From assembly GCF_023656745.1 (NCBI RefSeq), contig NZ_JAMOKO010000014.1:1-57246 (forward strand): a DNA stretch of 57,246 nt, given 5' to 3'. Below, in pieces: positions 50,099-57,246 of this stretch. Position numbers and translations under genes: made by a program. Every line of letters starts with the position of its first letter. Within the stretch, counting starts at the first letter, position 1. The notes under the pieces were generated by a model that saw only the letters and a program-made list of their open reading frames with translations, was not told where the DNA came from and made no database searches. Source of the stretch: Collinsella sp. BG-O-102. GTDB taxonomy: Bacteria; Actinomycetota; Coriobacteriia; Coriobacteriales; Coriobacteriaceae.

Positions 50099-50477
50099 GG
50101 CGATTCGTCTAGCTCTGTCTTTGGTGCTGATGGCTTCATTGGTGGGCTGTTCAACAAAGGAAGAGATATCGCGCGGAGGTTCCGGAGAAGTGACTGCGAC
50201 AGACTCAGGTTCATTAGAAATAGCTGGCGGGCATGCCGATGTGATGTTACAAGGAAAAGGCGTGCTTAGGTCGATTGATGCTGAAGACGCTGTCTGCTCA
50301 ATAGAGGATTTGAAGACAGGTGAAACTGCATCGTACCGTGTTTCAGATAATGCTGCGAATATGATTGAATCGATACCGATTGGAGCACAAGTTTCTTTTA
50401 GGTATTTTGCTCCGCAACTTGAGGAGGAGCTTGCTTCTCTGGTGTCTATATGTGCTGATGACAGCCAAAAGGTCTGA
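50076..50477 (+). CDS. Lipoprotein of unknown function
   Basis: This 133-residue protein has a basic N-terminus, a hydrophobic stretch and lipobox SLVGC (about residue 24). A mostly β-type mature part follows (GGHADVMLQGKGVLRSIDAEDAVCSI). I see no known domain. It overlaps the 3' end of the C39-like gene by 23 bases and is probably its partner. Start codons at 50049, 50064 and 50076 are all in frame; I chose 50076 because it gives a normal signal peptide, but no start has a good RBS. Base composition is AT-rich like the upstream gene. Confidence 0.6.
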   Translation: MERLFRSRAIRLALSLVLMASLVGCSTKEEISRGGSGEVTATDSGSLEIAGGHADVMLQGKGVLRSIDAEDAVCSIEDLKTGETASYRVSDNAANMIESIPIGAQVSFRYFAPQLEEELASLVSICADDSQKV

Positions 50478-50482
50478 TTTCA

Positions 50483-50524
50483 AACGGCCCTGGATGGTCA
50501 AATTGGCTATCCAGGGCCGTTTTG
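50483..50524 (+). terminator. Terminator after the lipoprotein
   Basis: The perfect stem aacggccctggat/atccagggccgtt is followed by ttttg. It may serve both the lipoprotein and the convergent gene. Confidence 0.85.
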
Positions 50525-51832
50525 TCACTCGGCCGGGGCGTTGACCTTGTCGATGACCCAGGCGGCACCGAGGCCACCGGTGGTGTTGTGGCGGATGCGC
50601 ACAGTGACTTCGTGGCGCTCGCCGGCCTGCGTGTAGCGCAGGGGGAAGCTTGCGCGGTTTCGCGCGGCCTCGATGGTACCGCGCTCGCGGGCAATCCAGT
50701 AGTACTCGCCGACGATGCCGAGCGTGTCGGCGCCGTAGGGGAGATAGGTCGACAGCTGGTGCAGAAGCGGGCCGGGGCAGAAGACTTCGGTTGCGAAATC
50801 GACGGGGAAGTCCTCGGGGATGGCGGGCGCTGCAGGTGCGGGGGTTGGGGCCGCTGCGGGTACCGAAGCCGGTGCCGGTGCGGGAATTCGGTCGCAAGTA
50901 GAGGTGGGCACGGATTCGATGACGGGTGCGGGCTCCAGCGTCGCTTCCGGCTTGATCGTGGAATCTGCGGGCTTCACGGTGACGGGCGCGTCTGCAGCTG
51001 CAGTTTCAACCTCAACCTGCGTCGCGTTCTCGTTCTCGACGCTCGACTTTGCCTCGATGGGCGTGGATGCCATGGTGGTGATGCCGGCGTTTGCGTTCTC
51101 GGGGTCATAGACGACCGTGAGCGAGATGGCGGGCTGCGGCGTCTCGGGCTCCGGCGCCGACTCGGTAGCGCCTTGATCGTCGGGCTCGTCGGGCTGATCG
51201 TCCTCGGTCTCGTCGCCAAAGACATCGCTGTTTTGGAACGCAGGCGTTTCGGGCTGGTCAGCGGCTTCTTCGGTTGTCGACTTGGGAGCTTCGTTGAGCT
51301 CCGCAGTGGCTTCCTGCTCGGATATGACTTCGGGATCGGTCGTGGCGGTGATTTCGGTGTCGGCTTCTGCCGTTACCTCAATAGCGACTTCGATCTCTGC
51401 CTCGGGCTCGGGCTCCGGAGCGACTTCGGCCACGGGCTCGGGCCCGGCGCGCTTAACGTGCTTGGGGCGCACGGCCTTGAGGTCCTTCTCGCCGCGCTTT
51501 TTCTTTTTGTAGGACTGCTTGGCACCCTTGGCAGCCTTGGGCTTGTCCTCGCCCTTGGCAAGGGCGGCATCCCAGGCCTCGTTGGCGATGAGCGTGGCAT
51601 ACAGGCGACCGCCCTTAAAGACGGTCAGCCTTATGCAGTCGTCGAGCTCCTCGAGCAGCTCGCGCGTGGACTCGAAGCCCAGGTCATAAGCGGCCATGTC
51701 ACCAGCAGCGAGCGCCTCCTCGACCTGCGTCATAAACGTTTGCTTGCCGCACCCAATCGCATCACGCAGCAGACGATACAGATAGATGTGGTTGCCCAGC
51801 GATAGCGTGGGCTTAACTATTGTCTTGCTCAT
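50525..51832 (-). CDS. Hypothetical protein with long Pro/Glu/Ala-rich linker
   Basis: This 435-residue protein has two conserved-looking ends around a disordered middle. Residues about 1-95 form a helical domain (GNHIYLYRLLRDAIGCGKQTFMTQVEEAL…LYATLIANEAWDAAL). Residues about 95-345 are a low-complexity Pro/Glu/Ala/Thr linker with a Lys-rich start. Residues about 350-435 form a β-rich domain (YLPYGADTLGIVGEYYWIARERGTIEAARNR). No family is recognised and no signal peptide is seen, so a cytoplasmic scaffold or nucleic-acid-binding role is possible. RBS ggagat precedes ATG 51832. Confidence 0.75.
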   Translation of the reverse strand: MSKTIVKPTLSLGNHIYLYRLLRDAIGCGKQTFMTQVEEALAAGDMAAYDLGFESTRELLEELDDCIRLTVFKGGRLYATLIANEAWDAALAKGEDKPKAAKGAKQSYKKKKRGEKDLKAVRPKHVKRAGPEPVAEVAPEPEPEAEIEVAIEVTAEADTEITATTDPEVISEQEATAELNEAPKSTTEEAADQPETPAFQNSDVFGDETEDDQPDEPDDQGATESAPEPETPQPAISLTVVYDPENANAGITTMASTPIEAKSSVENENATQVEVETAAADAPVTVKPADSTIKPEATLEPAPVIESVPTSTCDRIPAPAPASVPAAAPTPAPAAPAIPEDFPVDFATEVFCPGPLLHQLSTYLPYGADTLGIVGEYYWIARERGTIEAARNRASFPLRYTQAGERHEVTVRIRHNTTGGLGAAWVIDKVNAPAE

Positions 51833-51903
51833 GGCAAATCTCCTCTTTACACACCAAAGCATCTTACCATCGCGCGGGGCTTGCTACCTCGGCGCCCAAG
51901 GCA

Positions 51904-51936
51904 AACGGGCGCGACCGTTGCCGGTTCGCGCCCGTT
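51904..51936. terminator. GC-rich hairpin between the two large hypothetical genes
   Basis: The arms aacgggcgcgaccg and ccggttcgcgcccgtt pair with one bulge, without a clear T run. It probably ends the transcript of the membrane-protein gene at 51971. Confidence 0.5.
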
Positions 51937-51970
51937 ATACAGGTCGATTATCTATGAGGGGCAAACGTGC

Positions 51971-52924
51971 TTAGTTGCCCGATGCCGTGCCTTGGCTCGA
52001 GCTGTCAGATGCCGTGCCGGACGCGGTTCCACTCGAGCTGTTCGAGTTGCTGGTGTTGCTGCTGTCTGCTGAGCCCGTTCCCGACGTGGTGTCGCTCGTC
52101 TGGTCGCCCGTGCTCGGTTGAGAGCCGTCAGTCGTTTGGCTTGAGTCGGTTGTGCCGGATTGCGTACCGTTGTTGTTCACAGAAGAATCGGCGCCCTGCG
52201 ACTGATCGGGGGTGTTCGAGGACGAGTCGGTGGATGCGGAGGTGCCCTGCGAGTCGTCCTGCTGGCTTTGCGATTGACCAGTGCTGTCCGCGTCGTGCTC
52301 GGTCGTGCGTGACGACAGAATCGGCTCGGGACGCTCGCCCAGACCGTCACCGGCGGTGGTGATAAGGATGGCGCCGGCGCAGGCGATGACCGCGACGATG
52401 GCGATGGCGATCGAGAAGATGATGACCTTCTTTTGCGTCTGGCTGCGCTCTGCCGCCGCCTTGGCGCGCAGGCTGTCGGGGGCGACGCGCGCCGTGGTCG
52501 CGCGCCCTGCAATCTGGCGCATCTCCTGGGTAGTCGCGGCGCCGCCTAAGTGCTCCTCGGCATTTAATTCAACGGGTTCATAGGCGCCGGCGGGGTAGTC
52601 GACGGTGGCGTGCGTACCTTTGATGGCTTCGGCGCTGGCAGAGATAAAGTGGCGGTAGACCTGCGAGGACACAACGGTGATGACCGAGCTCACAGCGGCA
52701 CCGATCACCGATCCGGCGATACCGATCTTGGAGGCAAGCGCGACGCTCGTAGCGGCAGCTGCGGCGCCGGCGATGATCTGGGGAATGGAAATGTCGTCAA
52801 ACAGGCCCTTTTTGGGCGCGATGGCCATGGTCTGGCCGATGGAATGGTTTTCGTGAACGCCGTTGTTGAGCGATGCCGGCGTCATGACACGTGTGCGCGG
52901 CGCGTCGGTGTACTTGGTTGTCAT
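51971..52924 (-). CDS. Membrane protein with Ser/Thr-rich extracellular tail
   Basis: This 317-residue protein has an N-terminal hydrophobic helical region (about 48-85, IPQIIAGAAAAATSVALASKIGIAGSVIGAAVSSVITVVSS by hydropathy) and a second transmembrane helix (about 168-190). A C-terminal tail of about 120 residues rich in Ser, Thr, Gly, Asp and Gln follows, probably outside the cell. Such tails are often glycosylated or wall-spanning. No known domain. RBS ggagg lies before ATG 52924. It is the upstream neighbour of the Pro/Glu-rich protein. Confidence 0.75.
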   Translation of the reverse strand: MTTKYTDAPRTRVMTPASLNNGVHENHSIGQTMAIAPKKGLFDDISIPQIIAGAAAAATSVALASKIGIAGSVIGAAVSSVITVVSSQVYRHFISASAEAIKGTHATVDYPAGAYEPVELNAEEHLGGAATTQEMRQIAGRATTARVAPDSLRAKAAAERSQTQKKVIIFSIAIAIVAVIACAGAILITTAGDGLGERPEPILSSRTTEHDADSTGQSQSQQDDSQGTSASTDSSSNTPDQSQGADSSVNNNGTQSGTTDSSQTTDGSQPSTGDQTSDTTSGTGSADSSNTSNSNSSSGTASGTASDSSSQGTASGN

Positions 52925-53098
52925 ACGGGGTCCTCCCGGTGTAAATCTGCTTCGTTTCGTGTAGCCATCAGGGTACCCACCAGATGTGAATCGTACGTGA
53001 CATTTAACAGATACCATCAACTCATCAAGGGGGCTTGCTGTCTTTGGTGCAATAGCTTGATGCTAAACTGGATTAACGATTGCGAGGTGGTTTACGTG

Positions 53099-53317
53099 AT
53101 GTACCCGTATATGACATTCGAAGACGGTACCGAGGTCGTTCATTCTGACCTGATAACAGATGGGGATATCGAAAAGGTTATCGTGCATTTTGAACGACCG
53201 ACGGTAGAGGGCTTCGACTCCGCTCGCTGTGAGTTGCCTTCCTGTTCGTGGACTGACTGGGAAGGGCATTTTACTCAGAGTGAAAAACGAGCTTTCGAAG
53301 AGTGTTTGAGCAAATAA
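53099..53317 (+). CDS. Small hypothetical protein (acidic, 72 residues)
   Basis: The protein begins MYPYMTFEDGTEVVHSDL and contains VIVHFERPTVEGFDSARCELPS. I recall similar small proteins of unknown function in Firmicutes, usually a little longer (80-90 residues), so this one may be shortened at its end. RBS gaggtgg lies eight bases before ATG 53099. It opens the AT-rich cluster at 53099-57163, but the 100-base gap to the next gene leaves its link to that cluster open. Confidence 0.6.
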   Translation: MYPYMTFEDGTEVVHSDLITDGDIEKVIVHFERPTVEGFDSARCELPSCSWTDWEGHFTQSEKRAFEECLSK

Positions 53318-53323
53318 TTTAGA

Positions 53324-53343
53324 TTAGTTCGAGTTTAGTTCGA
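53324..53343 (+). promoter_or_regulatory. Two direct repeats ttagttcga one helical turn apart
   Basis: The 9-mer occurs at 53324-53332 and 53335-53343. A second pair of 7-mers, gcgtatg, lies at 53372 and 53396. All sit in the 100-base gap upstream of the DUF2087 gene and could be regulator sites; the evidence is only the repetition. Confidence 0.35.
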
Positions 53344-53417
53344 ATAAAGAAGCCGAATACGATGACCTAAAGCGTATGCATTTTTAGTATTAGATGCGTA
53401 TGAAATGGAGGATGTGA

Positions 53418-53699
53418 ATGGATGAGCTAATAGACTTTAAAAAACGATTTCTCAAGAATGGCGAGCTGGTTTCAATTCCAAAAAAGGAAAGCTATAAAAG
53501 AATCATGCTGCTATGGGCCGTCTCTTTCTTTGAATTAAATACAAGTTATACGGAGCTTCAGGTTAATCGTGTGCTGTCACAGCTCTATCCTGATTATGCC
53601 GTGTTGAGGCGGTACTTGGTTGATTATGGATTCCTATTAAGGGATGAGCGAGGCCTGAAATACGAGGTTAATCCTGATGTTCACGGTATTGAGAGCTAG
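53418..53699 (+). CDS. DUF2087-domain regulator-like protein
   Basis: This 93-residue protein matches the DUF2087 pattern: RFLKNGELVSIPKKESYKRIMLLWAVSFFELN, then YTELQVNRVLSQLYPDYAVLRRYLVDYGFLLRDERG. The domain is a small winged-helix-like fold found at the C-terminus of transcription regulators, here alone. RBS ggagg lies upstream of ATG 53418. It overlaps the MFS gene by 23 bases, so it is in an operon with the exporter and the radical SAM enzyme. Confidence 0.82.
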   Translation: MDELIDFKKRFLKNGELVSIPKKESYKRIMLLWAVSFFELNTSYTELQVNRVLSQLYPDYAVLRRYLVDYGFLLRDERGLKYEVNPDVHGIES

Positions 53700-54861
53700 C
53701 CGTCCGGTTCGGGTCCTATATATTGCTAGAGGGATAAGCGAAATAGGCAATTGGTGTGCGAATATTGCTTTGCCAATGCTGATTTACGAGGTAACTCACG
53801 ATGTTTCTGCAACTGCTTTGATGGTCTGCTGCAGATTTGCCCCCGCTCTGTTTTCAGTTGCGCTCGCGCAGCTGCCTCAGAAGATGGGTATCGGGACACT
53901 GCAGGCCATGAGATTGGCAGACTTAATTCGCGCGGGATTATTCGTTTGCTATATTTTTGTTGATAGTAAATGGAGTATGTTTGCTATTACGTGCGCGGTA
54001 TCGCTTTGCCGAACGGTTGAAATGCCCTGCTTTTACTCGTTGTTAAGAGCCAATACGAATAGTATCAATCGCGACGTAATTAATAATTCGTTTGGGTTTC
54101 TGCAGAATTTGATGATGGTTCTGGGGCCAGTTGCCGGCGGTTTTGTTGTCGCTCAATTTGGGGCGGAGGCTGTTCTTGCATTAGACGCGCTTTCTTTTGC
54201 CGCGTCGTTCTGGTTGCTGCGAGATGTTCCGTCGGTTATCGAGGTTAATGATAAAGAGGGGATAAGCAAAAATGAAAAAAACTGGACTGCATTTAGTGAT
54301 CTTAACGCGAAGCACTTGGCAATTGGTTTCCTATTAATCGATATTTCTAGTGGCGTGGCATTCGGCTCTCTGAATTCTCTTTTGCCAGCTATAGCGCAAT
54401 TGCAATTTGACTCGTCATCGATACAATACGGATTCCTTCAGAGTAGTCTTACAATCGGACTGTTGTTCGGAAATACAATATACGGTCGTTTAATCAGTGG
54501 TTCCGATTGCGTTAAATCATATTGTTTTGTGACGTATCTTGCGCTCGGTGCGTATCTGGCGTTTGGCTATCGCTATGCGTCTGGGATATCGTTTATTTTC
54601 CTTTTTATCGTCGGTGCCGGAAACGCCATTCAAGATGTGCTTCTCATAACATCGCTGCAGGATTTGGCGAGAGACGGATCTGAATCGATGAGCCTGTTTT
54701 CAATTAGGGAGTCTTTGCAATCGGTTGCTGTTGTTATTTCAACACTCCTTGTTTCGCTGTTCACGAGCATCGCGATGTTCTCAATTCTCGTTACAGGACT
54801 TGGTGTATTTTCAATTATGATGGTAGTTGTGTTTCAATTGAATTATTTGCGAAAGATGTGA
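53677..54861 (+). CDS. MFS transporter, exporter-like (MFS_3 type)
   Basis: This 394-residue protein has about 12 hydrophobic helices. The start (VRVLYIARGISEIGNWCANIALPMLIYEVTHDVSATALM) resembles macrolide/siderophore exporters of the MFS_3 group. The loop between helices 6 and 7 (about 190-205) is short and charged. It could export the product of the downstream radical SAM enzyme. Its start lies inside the DUF2087 gene without a clear RBS. Codon use is AT-rich. Confidence 0.85.
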   Translation: MFTVLRASRPVRVLYIARGISEIGNWCANIALPMLIYEVTHDVSATALMVCCRFAPALFSVALAQLPQKMGIGTLQAMRLADLIRAGLFVCYIFVDSKWSMFAITCAVSLCRTVEMPCFYSLLRANTNSINRDVINNSFGFLQNLMMVLGPVAGGFVVAQFGAEAVLALDALSFAASFWLLRDVPSVIEVNDKEGISKNEKNWTAFSDLNAKHLAIGFLLIDISSGVAFGSLNSLLPAIAQLQFDSSSIQYGFLQSSLTIGLLFGNTIYGRLISGSDCVKSYCFVTYLALGAYLAFGYRYASGISFIFLFIVGAGNAIQDVLLITSLQDLARDGSESMSLFSIRESLQSVAVVISTLLVSLFTSIAMFSILVTGLGVFSIMMVVVFQLNYLRKM

Positions 54862-54868
54862 CGTTGAT

Positions 54869-57163
54869 ATGCCTAAAACGCTTTTAGTATTTCCCCCAGG
54901 ATGGAGTCCAGTGGGGCCGTATCTTGCCTTGCCTGTTTTGAAGTCATATCTTCAAGAGGTTGAACAATACAAAGTTGACATTGTTGACTTAAACGTGGAA
55001 TTTTACGATGACCTCCTATCTTTTAGACATGTCGAAGAGTGCTGTAAAAGGTATCGGGAATCAAAGGATTCGTTTAGTTCGAATGTTCAATTAACAATCG
55101 AGTTGATACAAAAGTCAGCACTTAATGTTGACGAGGCAAAAGATATTTTCAGATCGAAGAGATACTTTAATCTAAAAGAAAGACAATATGCTGAAAACAT
55201 TTTTAGAAATGCACTCTATATCATAAATCACGTCTCATATGGAGTTAAATACACGTTCAACTCCATAGATCTGCCCTATGATTATTATTCGACACCAGAA
55301 ATAATGAAATCGCTTGCGGATACCTTGCATAATCCGTTTATTTCCTTCTATGAAACTGCCTTTCTTAAGCGTATTCAGAGGGAAAAAATCGAGTTTATTG
55401 GGATTTCGGTGAGCGGCTGTTTCCAATTGATTTCTGCAGTTACGTTAGCGAAACTGATTAAAGAAGAATGTCCATCTGTTAAACACGTCTCATTGGGCGG
55501 CAATTACATTACTCGTTTAGCAGATGACTGCATGAAAGAATGGCATCCCTTTTTTGAATACATTGATTCGATAATGATGTATGACGGCGAAGAGCCGCTT
55601 GCACGTCTTCTTGAGGCTCTTGACTCTGGTGATGACAATCTCGACTGTGTTCCAAACCTTTGCCATGCTAAAGGTGGAAAGATATATAAAAACCATCGGA
55701 TTGAGCAAACATTTATCAACGATACAGTTCCCGATTTCGATGGCTTCGCCCTTTCTAAATACTTCATGCCTGAGTTAATATTGCCGGTTTATTCCTCTAG
55801 GCAGTGTTTTAATCATTGCGCCTTCTGCACCATTCCCGGTGCTACCGGTGGTTGTTACCGAAAGATGCCTATATCGAGAGTATTTGAAATAATGTGTCGG
55901 TTAAATGAAAAATACGGCACGAGAGTTTTCTCTTTTGTGGATGAAACATTCGAAGGCAAAAGAATGGAGCAACTCGCGGATGAAATAAACGCATCGGGAA
56001 AAACGTTTTTCTGGCATGGAGAAACGAGGTTCTCTCCAACCCTAAGTACAGACGTTTTCAACAAGATATACCAAAGTGGATGTAGGCAGATTCAGTTTGG
56101 CCTCGAGTCATACAACCAAAGAGTTCTTGATCTAATGAAGAAGAACACGAGAGTTGATTGGATTGATCGCAATATCCATGATTGTCTCAATGCGGGTATT
56201 CCTGTTCATCTATTCTTTATGATTGGCTTTCCGACCGAAACTAAAGAAGAGGCTCTGAACACCTTAGCTTATACAGAGAATGTTTTGAATTATTCAAAAC
56301 AGGTATGTGGTGTTCCATATTCCACGAGAGGATTTACGAATTTTGGTCTCGTTATGGGGTCGGATGTTTGGAATCATCCCGATAAGTATGGTGTCTCTGT
56401 AATGCCGAAGTCCCAATATGAGGATTTGCGCCTCGAAGTGGATTATGTTTCAGGCACTGGTTTAACTTTAAATGAAGCAAAATCCTTATCTGATGAGCAT
56501 CATATTGATTTTTATATGCAAGAGGTCATAAACGGTAGCGACACAATTGACTTGCCCCAGCGGCTTCATATTTCAGAGGTGACCTGGATCCTAGATTCTA
56601 TTCACGCTGTCAGGTATAAGGGACATTTGACCAAAGTAAAGCGACGGCTAACTAGTCTAAATCCAGCTGATCGAATCTGGCTGGATTCCAAGACCTCTGT
56701 CGTGCTCGTTGAGCCATTTGCCTACTTCTATAATTCTGAATACCATCATGTCTATGCTGTTTCCCAGTTGGTATACCTTAAGTTGGCCCGTTTATTGGAG
56801 GCCGATTGTAGCATTTCTCTTATCCTTGATCAGGGCGACCTCGAGCTGACAAGGGCGATAGAAGAACTGTTGCATTATGGATTGCTGAATACAAATATCG
56901 ATGCCGATTATGTAATGCACGATAATGGTTTTCAATTGGTTAAAAGTTCGTTTGTGAAAGAAGTCGGACGCTCAAAAGAGGGGTTAAGAGTACTGCTGAG
57001 TTGTGCCACCCATAGAATGTGTGCGGTTAATGATTTTTCGTTCGCTTTGCTTTCGTTGTTTGAAAAGCCGATTACTAAGAACGAGGTGCGCGACATTTTG
57101 AAAAAAGAGGGACTATCGGCAAAGGTTGATTTCCGATCTCAGCCGAACACATTGAGCAAATAG
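54869..57163 (+). CDS. B12-binding-domain radical SAM enzyme with C-terminal extension
   Basis: This 764-residue enzyme has an N-terminal B12-binding-like region (TLLVFPPGWSPVGPYLALPVLKSYLQ…VSLGGNYIT), then a radical SAM domain with C313-x3-C317-x2-C320 (QCFNHCAFCTIPG). A C-terminal region of about 200 residues follows, with winged-helix-like repeats (VSQLVYLKLARLLEAD; NDFSFALLSLFEKPITKNEVRDILKKEG) that loosely recall PqqD/peptide-recognition domains. Such enzymes methylate or rearrange peptides, lipids or hopanoids; the substrate is unknown. It lies seven bases after the MFS gene. AT-rich composition suggests horizontal transfer. Confidence 0.88.
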   Translation: MPKTLLVFPPGWSPVGPYLALPVLKSYLQEVEQYKVDIVDLNVEFYDDLLSFRHVEECCKRYRESKDSFSSNVQLTIELIQKSALNVDEAKDIFRSKRYFNLKERQYAENIFRNALYIINHVSYGVKYTFNSIDLPYDYYSTPEIMKSLADTLHNPFISFYETAFLKRIQREKIEFIGISVSGCFQLISAVTLAKLIKEECPSVKHVSLGGNYITRLADDCMKEWHPFFEYIDSIMMYDGEEPLARLLEALDSGDDNLDCVPNLCHAKGGKIYKNHRIEQTFINDTVPDFDGFALSKYFMPELILPVYSSRQCFNHCAFCTIPGATGGCYRKMPISRVFEIMCRLNEKYGTRVFSFVDETFEGKRMEQLADEINASGKTFFWHGETRFSPTLSTDVFNKIYQSGCRQIQFGLESYNQRVLDLMKKNTRVDWIDRNIHDCLNAGIPVHLFFMIGFPTETKEEALNTLAYTENVLNYSKQVCGVPYSTRGFTNFGLVMGSDVWNHPDKYGVSVMPKSQYEDLRLEVDYVSGTGLTLNEAKSLSDEHHIDFYMQEVINGSDTIDLPQRLHISEVTWILDSIHAVRYKGHLTKVKRRLTSLNPADRIWLDSKTSVVLVEPFAYFYNSEYHHVYAVSQLVYLKLARLLEADCSISLILDQGDLELTRAIEELLHYGLLNTNIDADYVMHDNGFQLVKSSFVKEVGRSKEGLRVLLSCATHRMCAVNDFSFALLSLFEKPITKNEVRDILKKEGLSAKVDFRSQPNTLSK

Positions 57164-57181
57164 GCCATTCCCGCAGTTAGC

Positions 57182-57222
57182 CGAACGCCCCCGCGGCCCC
57201 TCCTGGGGTCCGGGGGCGCCGT
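57182..57222 (+). terminator. Terminator after the radical SAM gene
   Basis: The GC-rich stem cgcccccg…gcccc/ggggtccgggggcg is followed by gttttc. The base composition changes back to GC-rich at this point. Confidence 0.7.
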
Positions 57223-57246
57223 TTTCCCAGTTGAAGGAACGGTGGA

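Noticed and set aside
1-57246. CRISPR array, prophage or complete integrative element
   Set aside because: No regularly spaced direct repeats with unique spacers are visible, and there is no integrase, phage structural or relaxase gene. Mobile-type features are limited to the IS end, palindromes and the VirD4-like gene.

Overview
The window looks like a chromosomal segment of a GC-rich anaerobic actinobacterium of the class Coriobacteriia, most like Collinsella. This rests on several things: high GC with strong third-position bias, tRNA genes with encoded CCA, anaerobic ribonucleotide reductase (nrdD/nrdG) without an aerobic enzyme, SdpRI- and DUF3793-type genes, and long intergenic hairpin repeats. 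The species is an inference; no rRNA gene is present.

Layout. 1-640: right end of an IS3-family element, then non-coding hairpins. 645-6922: tRNA islands (Leu-GAG; three identical Gly-GCC genes; Cys-GCA; Val-GAC; one internally deleted Gly remnant), separated by a PAS-GAF-PP2C phosphatase, a STAS-HATPase regulator and a GH13 glucosidase. 7262-12500: NrdR-type boxes, nrdD, nrdG, then folE, an HD-domain gene and folB. 12507-19981: housekeeping genes, including a SlyD-like isomerase coupled to an orphan UreE-like gene, fur, acylphosphatase, a Gfo/Idh oxidoreductase, rnhA and a LysR regulator. 20042-21565: metY with a leader that may encode a short Cys-containing peptide. 21878-27739: a secreted protein, ketopantoate reductase, a ferredoxin-type aldo-keto reductase, a second Gfo/Idh oxidoreductase and endonuclease IV, the last two each preceded by a copy of an 88-bp hairpin repeat. 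27887-30991: a polar amino-acid ABC transporter whose permease carries an extracellular N-terminal domain. 31109-34861: flavodoxin/DUF3793 and an HMA metal-binding protein on divergent promoters with operator-like palindromes, then an SOS-controlled Y-family polymerase with a YolD partner. 35736-37430: pgi. 37572-40440: a compact VirD4-like ATPase, ClpP-like protease and unknown protein. 41049-45398: HAD phosphatases, a PfkB kinase, tatD and tcdA. 45486-46834: a 28-residue hydrophobic peptide gene with a LexA-type box and a possible antisense RNA, divergent from sdpR-sdpI. 47011-48690: ettA. 48731-57163: more AT-rich genes (C39-like secreted protein, lipoprotein, then a cluster with a DUF2087 regulator, MFS exporter and B12-binding radical SAM enzyme), split by two GC-rich surface-type proteins.

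The strongest candidates for something undescribed are the LexA-box micropeptide/antisense unit beside sdpRI, the VirD4-ClpP-unknown operon, the B12 radical SAM/MFS/DUF2087 cluster, and the metY leader peptide. All are read by eye from sequence; no database search was possible.
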